A DNA stretch of 64,000 nucleotides from assembly GCF_023898315.1 (NCBI RefSeq), contig NC_064616.1:708875389-708939388 (forward strand), read 5' to 3'. A program made the position numbers and the translations under genes. Of the stretch, positions 35,180 to 46,365 are shown in pieces; the stretch's first letter is position 1; each line of letters starts with the position of its first letter. This DNA is from Schistocerca nitens (lineage: Eukaryota > Arthropoda > Insecta > Orthoptera > Acrididae). The notes under the pieces were generated by a model. That model did not search any database. It was not told the DNA's origin and saw only the letters and a list, made by a program, of their open reading frames with translations.

Positions 35180-35554
35180 ACTGACTAGATTACCCACAGT
35201 GCGAATTTTGATGGCTTCTCTAACAGTGTGCTGCAGGTGTCCTCGGCTTAAGTCTTCAGCGGTTTGTCCAAAATGTGTCTTGTCCCATTGATATGGAATC
35301 TTATACACGCTGGCCTTCCGCAAATGGAGGTCATCTTTGACTCTCCCCAATAATGCCCATGTTATTGGGTTGGCAAAAGACAGCTGTTACACGGTGCTTT
35401 TTCAGTATGCACCTGACTTATCCCCAAAGCACGCCAGTATACAGAACAAAGGCTGTACCTGCCTCTTCCTCCATGATTTCTTCTGTCTTCAAGGGTTGTA
35501 TTGTTGTGGTGGGGTGAAGAGTGCACTTAATCTGCCATTCAGAGAACCCTACTT

Positions 35555-35594
<40 letters not shown>

Positions 35595-36660
35595 GGGGGG
35601 GTGCACACTTCTGAGGTGTTCCAGTTCCTGGGGCAGATACTCTGAGTCTGAGACGATATGTGCCCTGTGTACTGGTGTTTTTAGTACCCCATTCCTCTGC
35701 ATAGAGTGGCAGCAGTTATCTATGTGCAAAAACAGGTTAGTGTGTGTTTTCTTCTGGTACACACCATGGCTCAGGGTGCCATCATGATGTCAAGGTATTA
35801 ACTCTTCTGTGGTCTCCATATCATAATTGATGTTGAGATGTCTGGAGTTCAGATGTACAAGGAAGTCGGGAAGTTTATCACTTCCATGGGGCCAGATAAC
35901 AAACATGTCATCCGAACAACTGAAAAACAGTGTGTTTCCATGATGTTGGAGCCTCTTCCTTGAAGTGCTTTATGTACAAATTCGCCACCACTGGTAAGAG
36001 AGGGCTGCACATTGCAACTTCCTCCATTTGCTCATAGTTTTCTCCATTACAAAGAAGATACGGGAAGGTTAGTGCTTGTAAGGGTCAGTGTTCTTCTTCT
36101 CAAATTTGTACCCAATGAGGTTTGTTGACTCAATCAAAGGCACCCTGGTGAATAACGAAATGATGTCAAAGCTCACCATGATATTTGGGTGCTTCACTTT
36201 GAAGCTATTGAGGAATTCACAAAATCCACAAGAGTTGCGGATGTGATGTGGGCAGTTACCCATACAAGGACTTAGTGTGTCTGCCAGGTATTTTGCCATC
36301 AGGTATGTATGAACTGTGATGTTATTGACCCCAGTGGGATGTAACAGCACCTCACCTTTGTGGATCTTGGGAAGTCCATAAAGTCTTGGCAGTACAGGCC
36401 CCTGTGGTGACAATATCTTGATGACCCCCACTGGTAACTCTAGTCTATTGAGAACTGCCATGGTCTTGTTCTCCATCTTCTTAGTGGGGTCAGTCTTGGT
36501 CTTCCTGTAGGAGTCATCATTTAGCAGGCTCTGCATCTTCTCGGTGTAATCCTTATGGGAGAGAGCAACAGCAGCATTGTCTTTGTCAGCATATAAGATA
36601 AAAATCTCTGGGCACTTTCTCCGGTTCTGAAGGCCTCCGTCTCTTTGCTGGTAATGTTTG
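35180..36660 (-). pseudogene. Penelope-like RT plus GIY-YIG endonuclease, broken
   Basis: The longest open part (36536-36069) carries YGLPKIHK (conserved in Penelope RTs) and motif A SFDIISLFTRVPL with its catalytic Asp. Stops and a frame change follow; then CSDDMFVIWPHG (35890-35925) is the motif C region where the family has YVDD, so the first Asp lies in an altered context (Val to Ser). Next come LPDFLVHLNSRHLNINYDME, DGTLSHGVYQKKTHTNLFLH and NGVLKTPVHRAHIVSD (35840-35650). After the microsatellite, KASVYKIPYQWDKTHFGQT (about 35258-35316) corresponds to the GIY-YIG strand; the zinc-binding Cys pair and the Tyr-Ile-Gly are altered. Confidence 0.8.
35557..35588. repeat. GT microsatellite followed by a G run
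   Basis: About 16 GT units, then TGGGTG and nine or more G (to about 35601), inside the Penelope-like copy. Confidence 0.9.
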
Positions 36661-36969
36661 AGTTCATGATCTTAGTTCTTGTCACAGCACAACGAGCTTC
36701 ATGGGCTCACTTTTTCTGCTGCTTCAGGCGGTAGTTGCACAGCAGCCTGTTCAACTGCACTGACTATGTCTGTGATTGGTATGAACTTGGGAGTGGGGAC
36801 AGACATCTTCGGTGGCGCAGCTTGTACTGCGGCACATCTCCCCATAAAGGTATGTGAAGTGGTTCTCTATCTTCTCCCAGTGTATTTGTTGGTCCAATGG
36901 TCAATAGGTGTACTGCCAATCCATGGACCCTTTGACAAATACTCTAGGAGAAACTGAAGAATCACATCA

Positions 36970-37610
36970 CATATATTTACAGGGAGGAGATATATATCGC
37001 AACATAAAGAAATTCGAAGAGCTGCATAACTGAAGATGCCATTTGCTTAGTGCTCTCACATTTCTGAAGAGATGTCATGCTGAGCAAGTTGTGCCGAACT
37101 TTGCTAAGGTCTTGTATCACATCGATTCTGCAACAGCCAGGAGTGTCAAGAAGTGGGCTGACTTTGCCTTGGTACATGAGAGGGTACACTTCACGTGCTG
37201 CAGTTGAGTGCAACTCCAAGGAACTTTTTAAATGACATTTACATGTGGCCAATCATTTTAACTCTTGGACATGTGACTTGATTGATGGTGTTACCTGGGT
37301 GACAACTGATTCCCCTCATAAGAAGGCTACGGGACATCAAACATCAAAATTTTCATGTCTCATTGACAAACCATCACTGGAGGTCCCATGCAAGACTGTC
37401 ATCAATCTGACTAACACGCAGCTGAATGGTGATGTGATTTTGGTTCTGGAGAGGAGACTTACTTTTGCCCCCACTCCTAAGCAGAAATCGTCAGTGCAAT
37501 TGAACAGAAGAAGTGTGTCCATGAAGCTCGTGCTGTGACAAGAACTAGACTATGAAATCAAACATCACCAGCAAAGAGTGTTTGAAAATTATAGTCACTC
37601 TCACAGATTT
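36970..37610 (+). mobile_element. Second Penelope-like fragment, inverted (head to head)
   Basis: The plus strand encodes the N-terminal region that precedes the RT in Penelope-like proteins: LTFLKRCHAEQVVPNFAKVL (about 37050-37110), KKWADFALVHERVHFT (37148-37195), then CKTVINLTNTQLNGDVILV and RRLTFAPTPK (37390-37482). It continues with a block near 37517-37585 (ATGAAGCTCGTGCTGTGACA, then CACCAGCAAAGAG) that is also in the minus-strand copy near 36700, so this is a separate copy and not only a missing piece of the first. It ends soon after. Stops and frame changes are present. Confidence 0.75.
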
Positions 37611-37989
37611 TAATGCTTGTTCTCATAAATACAGTCCTTAATGTTGTGCTTATTACTATGCACTCTGGATACAAGAAGTTGTACTCTTGGTAGCTCGTGG
37701 CAACACATCCTGTCGGATGTCCGACCCTTTTCATTAATTCAAAAAAAATTAGCTCATGATTATGGCTTTATGGACAAGGGTTATCAGCTTTGAAAGGGAC
37801 GTGCTACAGGGGCATTTCAGGGCTGTGTCAAATTTTGATGTGGAGAACTATATACTTTCTTAAACACACAACACATGACAGTCACCCCTTTGTCTTGCGA
37901 AATGATAATGGTTAATCTCGGTACTCACCAGAATAAAATACTGTCACATGCCATTCTTATGACACGCGCACCGCATGCACGCGTGCGTG

Positions 37990-37997
37990 CACACACA

Positions 37998-38043
<46 letters not shown>
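37990..38043. repeat. AC then TC dinucleotide microsatellite
   Basis: About five AC units run into about 21 TC units. Confidence 0.95.
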
Positions 38044-38045
<2 letters not shown>

Positions 38046-38146
38046 ACTGTCAATACTGCAATCCCGGCTGACAGAGGTTGGAGACACCAACACTGCTGTT
38101 TTATTCACTCGCTTAATATGTGTGAAACTCTCCTATATAACCACAC

Positions 38147-38147
<1 letters not shown>

Positions 38148-38182
<35 letters not shown>
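38148..38182. repeat. AAT trinucleotide microsatellite
   Basis: About twelve AAT units. Confidence 0.95.
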
Positions 38183-39109
38183 GTTTCCTGATAATCATTG
38201 TAGCTTCAGTTATTGTTGATGATCTGCCCACAGTAAGTGTCACACACTCAACTGTTGCCTTTCAAAAACGCAAAAGCCAAAAACTAATCGTCTGACATGT
38301 TGTTCTTGATGGTTTGACCTCGACACTCAATACCTGTATGTATTTGTTATGTGTGTGAATAAACAAACAGTTACGTTCAGTAAGGGATCATCGATCACTT
38401 ACACATGTAAACTTGACTCCCAGTTCTAAAATGTTTTCACAAGTAAATGAACTTCAGCATTCCAGTGTGATTAATTGTGCATGAAGGTGTGGTTTTATTT
38501 GTGAATTATTGGTTTTCTTCTACTCTTCAAGAGTATCAACATTTACAGTGATGTGGAAATAATAGAAAAAACTTTTGCCCAAAAATCTCCAGTATATACA
38601 TAACAGATAAATATATTCATAGACAGACTGATTTTGGCACAAATGAAAAAACATTTCACTGAATTTTTTGAGTTGAGTCCCACAGTTTGCTTGTTCAGGG
38701 GTAATTGTCTTGTTATGTGATGTAGGGTTTTCAGATTGTTCAGGTTTCAGAAACTGAAGAAAGCATGAAGTAAATGTACTTTTCAGTGGCTCATTGATGA
38801 TATGATTAGAGGAGGTTCAGAAAGAGAATAGAAATTCTTATCTATGAAACATGGTATCACGAAAATGATTAATTTTTAGTGTGAATGATCCATCTGGCCT
38901 TTATTATTTGTCATATACTACAGTTAAATTTTGTCATCTGTCTTTCCGTTCAGTACTTGCCTTTTTTCTCCCTTGATTTTGGCACCTCGTTGCAAATTAC
39001 ATTGAATACATCTTGACAATACTGTTAATCCATTCACTATATTTCACTGCAATTAATTCATTTCAACTGAAATAATTCAAGCAAAGTATTTCTTTTTCTT
39101 GTTTATCAG

Positions 39110-39248
39110 CTGTTGGTTTTTAGCTGTTATACTCTCTTATGTTGGCAGCACAACATGTGGACTGGAAGAAAAACCACCTGTTGCAAGTGATGAATCTAGT
39201 CAAGAAACCAAATATAGTGATCGTACTGTGATTCCTGATACTTGGGAT
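39110..39248 (+). CDS. Candidate internal exon B of the same host gene
   Basis: A long pyrimidine tract and CAG precede 39110; a strong donor gtaagt follows at 39249. One base completes the codon split from exon A (TG plus C), then 46 codons are open to a phase 0 end. A second AG at 39122-39123 could also serve as acceptor, but after exon A it would put the join in a frame with an early stop. The first residues (CWFLAVILSYVG) are hydrophobic, possibly one membrane or buried segment; the rest is acidic and polar (LEEKPPVASDESSQETKYSD, IPDTWD). I do not recognise the protein. Confidence 0.55.
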
Positions 39249-39260
39249 GTAAGTAGAGCA

Positions 39261-39261
<1 letters not shown>

Positions 39262-39350
<89 letters not shown>
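39262..39350. repeat. CT then GT compound microsatellite next to a splice donor
   Basis: About 20 CT units, a short CTGTCTG link, then about 23 GT units, beginning only 13 bases after the exon B donor. Confidence 0.95.
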
Positions 39351-39353
<3 letters not shown>

Positions 39354-39915
39354 AAGTTTGTATGACTGTTTTATAAAAATTTTCATAGTACAGTAGTAAC
39401 AGTGCGTGAATTAGCAAATATATTCAGGTGTATTTTTTCACCATTCATTCCCCCACTGTAAATGCTGCTTTTTCCTTCCATGTTAATATACTTGGTTACA
39501 GCAACTGAGCATGAAAGGCCCTGTGGCATGAACTATGTTATGTTTGTTTATTTATAAGTGACTAGCATATGACATTTAATTACAGTTACCAGAATCTGTT
39601 TGGAAATAGCATCAAAGTTTACCGACATGGTATGGCGGAAATTAAGCTTTATATTGGACTGCAACAACAGTAGTGTTATATAGGTGTTATTCTTATCTTG
39701 GAATGCTCTCTTGAGTTTTCAGAATTCAAACCTTATGTAAATTAATAAATATTGATTAAATTAAAAATATAAGCAGCTTTTCGCCTTTGTATGTCAATTT
39801 ATAGAAAAATAGTCATAGCACAATAGCAGCAGCACTCTAGTTATTTGTTGGATCTTTTTTGTAAATTTTGGAAAATGTGAACAACATATATTTGAACATA
39901 TACAGTAAGTTAAAT
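39351..39915. other. Unassigned intron sequence
   Basis: Nothing recognised. Confidence 0.4.
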
Positions 39916-40500
39916 CAGGGTGTAGATGACCCGGGACAACTGGGAGATCCCGGAAAAACCTGGAAATTTTTTCATTCAGCGGAAAACCAGGGAATTTTTT
40001 AGAAATCTGAGAATTTTTCATTGTTTTAGTTTTCAGTTAAATTTTTGTAATTTTGACTGGTAAGAACCGATACCCTAACAAAGGATATTACTGTATCCTG
40101 CTATTTCAACAATAAAACATAAATGAGAGAAGAAAATGAAAATAACTTAAATTGCAAAGGAAATGCACCATATGCAACAATGATTCACAGTGCTCATGCA
40201 GGCGTCTGCCAACAGCAAAATGTGTCAAAGGCTTTAGGAAGACTATGGAATGCTTCATAACAACATATTGCCTCCAATGAGCATGAAGTCAGAACTGTTT
40301 ACATTAGATTCGTTTTAGCAGTTACGAGCGGGCTCATGTGTATGCGCGGTTGAGTTGTGTTTGAGCAGTAGATTCTCCGCTTCTGGCTACAAGAATGTGG
40401 CTATTGGCTGTGCAAGCAGTCACAGCAAGCAGCTAGATGCTACTGGGAAAAGGGGGTGCCAAATTCATATTCTTGAGGGGGGAAAAAACCTTGTTTCACA

Positions 40501-43500
40501 AAGTGCCTAGCATTCAGTGCACGTTTGTCTATTGATTATTCATATGATTTTGAAACACTTCCGTGTTGCTTTTTGAACATTTTGGAACACATTTTAAGTT
40601 GATGTCTGAATGAATCATAAGTTGATTTTTGAAGGCATTCATATCATACGTGATGTGTCTGTCAGGAGAATCCTCGTCGCATCTAGAAATAAACTTTCCA
40701 CAGACAAAAGGGGACGGGGCTATACAAGCTGAGCGGAGTAAAGCCGAACGGATGAATGCCAATTGCTGTCTGATTATGTGGTTGATTGGCTTTGCGAATG
40801 ATCAGTGTTGTTATAATTACTAGCGAAATCCATAGATTCGGACTACCAGAATGGAAATAAACAACCGACAGGAATAACAGGTGAGAAAGATTACGTACTA
40901 TCTTCTCTGTGTACCCAAGAAAATGAAATTTTATCAGAAAGTTTTTGGCCAGGTCACTACACTAGTAAGGACCTGTTTTACAGTCCCTGGCTAGAAGCCA
41001 CTTGAGTTCTATTCTGGAAGTAAAGCGGAAAACATGTAGTACAAACACATAATAACGCCTAACTGGAAAACAATCACGGAATAACTAAACCTGTGATTCT
41101 GGAAAGGTTATTGAAATTAATCAGAGAACAAATTTTGACAATGGCAGGAATAGCTGCAGAATTGGTGATGACAAGATTGTTTGTTAGAACGAGGAAGGAG
41201 AAGAAACGGGGACATCACACAAATTATGGAAGAATGACGATTCCAGATGTCTATAAAAATTTCTTGTAGTAGGCCTAATAGGCATTTGGTGTTGGCACCA
41301 CGTGTATTATATTCTGTCGTGTTATAAAAATGGCCATTTGTGCCAAAATAGTCTCGTTTATTTGGTGTCTTACAAAATTTCTCCAGTATTAGAAAGGTCT
41401 ATTTTGTTTTATCTAGCAGACAGTGACAAAATAGACGTAATCACATCGAGAAACCACACCAGTCTTGGGTATTAGTTGTGTTAACAGCTTTTTCAGTATT
41501 AGATAACGACATTTCGATTTTTTGTGTAGCGAAACGTTTGATGAGCTTTGATGAGATAACAGATCCTTTCGCAGAAAGGAAAGCATGCCATGTAAACCTG
41601 TAGCAAGATTAGAGAGAAAAAAATGGTAGGAGCTAAGGATTGAAGAAATGTGTACTTTCTTGCTTGTCTCTCTTCTTTATTGGTTTTATGTATCCTATAT
41701 TTAATTTTATGTCAGACAAAACAGCAAGTTATTAGCTAATAGGCAATAAAGAGTGCAAATTTTCTGAAGAGTTCTTGTTCTCCGAAAATATACACGTTTC
41801 AATTCCACAGAGCGAAACACTGTGACATGCGACAGAAGAATGCTTTATGAAGAGACGTGGCACTGCACTTTGGCACACTTAAGACCAAGTAACATGTCCT
41901 ACATTTCCTCGAACACACATGTTTTATGTTTCAGACTTTTCAGAAAGATGTGCACTACAAGATATATACCTTGTTTCATGAAGTGCCTAGCATCCAGTGC
42001 ACGTTGGTCTATCGATTATTCGTATGACTATGAAACGTGTCCCTATCAGTTTTTGAACATTGTTGAACACATTCTAAGTTGATTTCTGAATGAATCATAT
42101 GTTGATTTGTGAATGCGTGCATAGTGTACGTGATGTCTCTGTCAGTGGAATCCTCGTCACATCTAGAAATAAACTTTCCTGCAGACAAAAGGGTCTATAC
42201 GAGCTGAGGAGAGTATAGCCGAATGAAAGAAAGCCAACCACTGTCTGATTATGTGGTTGATAGGGTTTGAGGATGGTGAGCGTTGTTAAGATTGCCAGCA
42301 AAATCCATAGATTCAGACTGCCAGAGTGTGAATAAACGACTAACAGGAATAACAGGTAAGAAAGATTACGTATTATCTTCTCGATGTATCCAAGAAAATG
42401 AAATTTTGACAAATTTTTGGCTAGATCGCTATACTAGCAAGGGCCAGTTGTACAGTCTCCGGCTACCAGCCACTTTAAGGTCTATTCTGGAAGTATCGCG
42501 GAAAACGCGTTGTACAAACATGTAACAGTGCCTAACCGGAGAATAACTGCGGGATAACTAAACTGGTGATTCTGGCAGAGTTAGTGAAGTTAACCAGCGA
42601 TTAAGCTTTGACATTGGCAGGAATTCATACGGAATTAGTGGTTATAACATCGTTTGTTAGAACGAGGAAGGAGAAGAAACGGGGACATCACACAAATTAT
42701 GGAAGAATAAGAAGATTCCAAATTTCTATAAAAATTTCGCACACTACTTTTCGATCTCATGCTTGAGAAACTGAAGCGTATAAAAGAAGTGTAAAACTAT
42801 TTCCTAACGTAAAGCTTTTTGCTTGTAGTAGGCCTAATAGGCATTTGATATTGGTACTTTGTGAATTGTAATCTGCCGTGTTATAGAAATGACCATTTCT
42901 GCTAAAACAGTCTTGTTTATTTGGCATGTGCTACAATTGCTGCAGTATTATGAAGGCTTATTTTGTTTTATCTCGCAGACAATGACAAAATATAGGTAAT
43001 CAGGTCGAGAAACCACACGAGTCTTGGGCCTATTTGTTATTACAGCTTTTTCAGTATTAGACAATGACATTTAGATTTTTCATGTAGCAAAACGTTTGAT
43101 GAACTTTGATGATGTAACAGATCCTTTCGCAGAAAGGAAGGCACACCATGTAAAGCTGTAGCAAGATTAGAGAGAAAAAAATTCTAAGAGCTAAGGATTG
43201 AAGAAATTTGTACTGTCTTGCTTGTCTCCTCTCTTAACTGGTTTTATGTATCCTATACTTAATTTTATGTCACACAAAGCAGCAAGTTGTTAGCTAATAG
43301 GGAATAAAGAGTGCAAATTTTCTGAAGAGTTAAAAAACAGAGGGGCAGTATGTCAAACCGGCCGACTGGAAGGAGAAGAGGCATCATAGTACATTTTAAT
43401 TTCCACTGTCCTTTGATGGCATCCAGTACAGACTATACACGTTTCAATTCCACAGACCGAAATATAGTGACGTGCGATAGAAGATGCTGTGTGAAGAGGT

Positions 43501-43600
43501 GTGGCGCTGCACTTTGGCACACTTAAGATCAGATAACATGTCTTACAATTCCTCGGACACGCATGTTTTATGTATCAGAGTCTTCAGAAAGATTTGCGCT
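40501..43600. repeat. Two tandem copies of a roughly 1.5 kb unit inside the large element
   Basis: AAGTGCCTAGCATTCAGTGC at 40501 recurs as AAGTGCCTAGCATCCAGTGC at 41981, an offset of 1480. The following sequence stays collinear: ATCTAGAAATAAACTTTCC, CAGGAATAACAGGT, GTAGTAGGCCTAATAGGCAT and TTTCGCAGAAAGGA occur in both. The second unit holds extra blocks near 42745-42820 and 43335-43440, so the later offset grows to about 1644. A third partial copy starts at about 43560 and stops. Confidence 0.85.
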
Positions 43601-44320
43601 ACAAAATGAACGTATTTTTGAAATTTTTTTTTTTTTTCCCCCGTCCTATCTCAATTGATCGAGGGACGCCACTATCTACTATTTCCCCGGTTCGGAAATA
43701 TTGTAGATACGGATCTGATGCGCAGAACAGTCTGAGTTATAATAGGGAAGCGGGTAGTCTCCATGTGACCCGTGTTTACATTTAGTGATTTTGCTATTTC
43801 CTCTTTGTCTACTGCAGTCACGTCAAATGAAAACAAAATTGATTTCTTTGGCCAGGAGTTATCATGTGAATTAAAATACATTCACATATGGACGGAAGGC
43901 TAAAATACATTATTTTTTTCAGATTTTATTTTATTTCTACCATTCTGACAGTCGAGCATTAATTGCCATGCAGAACAATGAAGTTATTTTTATCGGTTTG
44001 CCGAAGAAATTTTCTTTTATTAATCTTTTCCCCTGAGGCAGTCAATATATTTGAAACAAAGGGTTTAATTTCAAACTATTGGCTAGTTTCAACTGTTTGG
44101 TGCATTTCAAGTGTACGTTTTAATCTTCTAGCACGTATGGCATTATGCCATAACAAAGAACCAGACATGAGATAACAAAGTACTGGTACCCAAGGAAATT
44201 TACATCCTGAAACGACATTGAAAAGCTTAATATCAGGTCGATGCCTACTTCACTGGGAATCTGGGACTCATTTAAAAATCAGCTCTTTGATGACGAGCCA
44301 CTTAGAAGAATTTATAGCCC

Positions 44321-45687
44321 AGAAGATCACACTTTTATGTCATTATTAAAAAATTTACTAGCACATTTGTGTGATATATCTTAAAATGTAATACGTGTAT
44401 AAAAGACCAACGTTATATGTGAAAGCTTAGCTTCTCTTGCAGCGTATTGGGCTTGGAGACTAATATTATATGTGAAAGCTTTGTTTTTCTTGTAGCAACA
44501 TTATATATATAAATTTAAGCCTTTAACATTTCCTGTTTGTGTGTTCGCGCTACTTAACAGTGATGTTGCTATTGGCTGACTACACCACGTGTCCGAAGCT
44601 CTGAATATCCACTGTCATCGGCTGGCGAGATCACATGACATGAGCTATGACTGGCTTACAAATACGCTTCACAGTGTCGATTTCAATGCTTCGGAAAGTA
44701 ACATGCGGTGTTCGGTGGAATTCGAATTTATACTTTCGTAATACGAAAATATGCAGCGTACATGTTGCTGCCTATCAAAGATCTTTCCAAAAGATGTTTT
44801 GTTTTCTAAAGCGCTGGGAAATTCTACACCCATGTATAAAACCATAACCATTCAAAGGATTGATAAGTTATACAGTTCCAAGAGAAAATATACTGTCAGT
44901 TAACAGGGAAAAACTATGTTACCACCTGGGAGAAAGTGTATTTTTAACTGGGAAATCCGGGAGAAATCCAGGATTTTTTTTTTTCCTCATCCACGTATAC
45001 ACCCTGCCTGAAGATCAGACATTTATGTCATCATTAAAAAATTTTGCTGGCACATTTGTGTGATATAGCTTAAAGTGTAACATGCGCAAAAAAATCAACA
45101 TTATATGCGAAATCTTAGCTTCTCTTGCAGCCTATTAACCTTAAAGACCAATATTATATGTGAAAGCTTTTCTTTTCTTGTAGCAACACTATGTATATTA
45201 ATTTAAACTATTAACTTTCCCGGTTTGTGTTCATGCTACGTAACAGTGATGTTGCTGTTGGTTGACTACATCACACGCCCTATGCTCCGAGTATCCGCTG
45301 TCATAGGCTGCTGAGATCACGTTACATGAGCTGTGACTGGCTTACAGAAACACATCACAATCTCGATTTCAATGATTCGGAAAGTAACATGCAGTATTTG
45401 GTGGAATTCCAATGTATACTTTCGTTATACAAAAATATGCAACGTACATGTCGCTGCACATGAAAGATATTTCCAAAACGTGTCTTTTTCTCTGAGTTTC
45501 GTTTGCTAAAGTGCTGGGAAATTCTATGCCCGTGTATAAAACCTTAAGCATTCAAAGTATTGATAAGGGAAAATATACTGTCACTTAACACGGAAAAAGC
45601 ATTTTTTCACCCGGGGGAAAGTGTATTTTTAACTGGGAATTCCGGGAAAAATCCAGGAATTTTTCTTCTTTGTCCACGTATACAGCC
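44321..45687. repeat. Tandem duplication of the element's right terminus (about 685 bases)
   Basis: 44321-45006 and 45007-45687 are collinear. Both contain a TTATGTCATYATTAAAAAAT block, GCTTCTCTTGCAGC, TATATGTGAAAGCTTT, and both end in CCACGTATACACCCTG or its decayed form CCACGTATACAGCCT. Confidence 0.85.
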
Positions 45688-46365
45688 TTTAAATATATTT
45701 TTGGAGATAAAGTATAAAAATAACAAAATGAGATAGGAACTTCACCCTAGATACACTAGAGGCAAAAATTAACAACTAAAGTAATTGTTAATAGCCAGCA
45801 AGGCAATGTTGCACATTGCAGACAAACAGTAGTAGACCACTTAAAATTACTGAGCAAAGTAACTCAAAGATTAAGGTATTGAACTCGTATTCAGGAGTAG
45901 TGTATTTGAAGTCCTTGGTCTGTGTGTAAGTTGGTTCTCTTTGGTGTAGAGAAATCACTTAAGAAAATGCTGAGGCATAGTTGGTTTATTCCTTCCCTCC
46001 CCATCTGAGATAGAACTCTGTATCTAAACACCATGCTGTTGCCTAGGCATTAAACACTATTAACGCTTCCTCGAAATTAAATTTGTAGCAACTGATCACA
46101 ATAAAGTTTGCAGCACGTGTACTAACTACCCTAATATCATTTGGGCAAAATAACACCAACTGCAATCTTGCTAGAAGCTCTTGTTTACTCTGTAAAAAAA
46201 TGTTTTGGAGGCATGGTGTTTTCATGGCACTATAAGAAAAAAGTCTGTTAGAGCTGCATCAGGTAAGTGCAGCAGCCAAGCAACAGCCTGCCCATCAGGG
46301 CAATACCCAAAATAATCATGAACACTGTCTGCATTTTGAGTGGAGCATCAAAATGTTAATCGTAC
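45688..46365. other. Unassigned intron sequence
   Basis: Nothing recognised. Confidence 0.4.

Larger units (their letters stand above)
34878..36965 (-). mobile_element. Penelope-like retroelement, main copy
   Basis: On the minus strand, in order from 36965: an N-terminal linker with VPTPKFIPITDIVSAVEQA (about 36755-36810), a long RT (36660-35600), a decayed GIY-YIG region (35350-35180) and a 3' UTR ending near 34880. A GT/CA microsatellite (35557-35588) has expanded inside the RT-endonuclease linker. Penelope-like elements are a class separate from LINEs, with a telomerase-like RT and usually a GIY-YIG endonuclease. Confidence 0.85.
37611..39109. other. Candidate intron with microsatellites
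   Basis: It contains AC/TC (37990-38043) and AAT (38148-38182) repeats. No gene or transposon recognised. Confidence 0.4.
39916..45687. mobile_element. Large non-coding element with CAGGGTGTA ends and internal tandem duplications
   Basis: The left end reads CAGGGTGTAGATGAC followed by a region rich in CCGGGA/GGGAA blocks (39916-40020). The right end, read inward, is CAGGGTGTATACGTGG (45006 leftwards), again followed by CCGGGAA-type blocks (44940-44965), so the termini are inverted repeats. A second, slightly decayed right end closes at 45687. No transposase or other long ORF is present, so it looks non-autonomous. I recognise the end type as a dispersed insect repeat but cannot assign a superfamily. 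Confidence 0.6.

Noticed and set aside
39099..39386. Long ORFs through the CT/GT microsatellite on both strands
   Set aside because: They are made of simple repeat; only the part upstream of the gtaagt donor (39110-39248) looks coding.
40501..43600. Satellite DNA array
   Set aside because: Only two full units and one partial, enclosed by CAGGGTGTA termini, so internal duplication of one element fits better.
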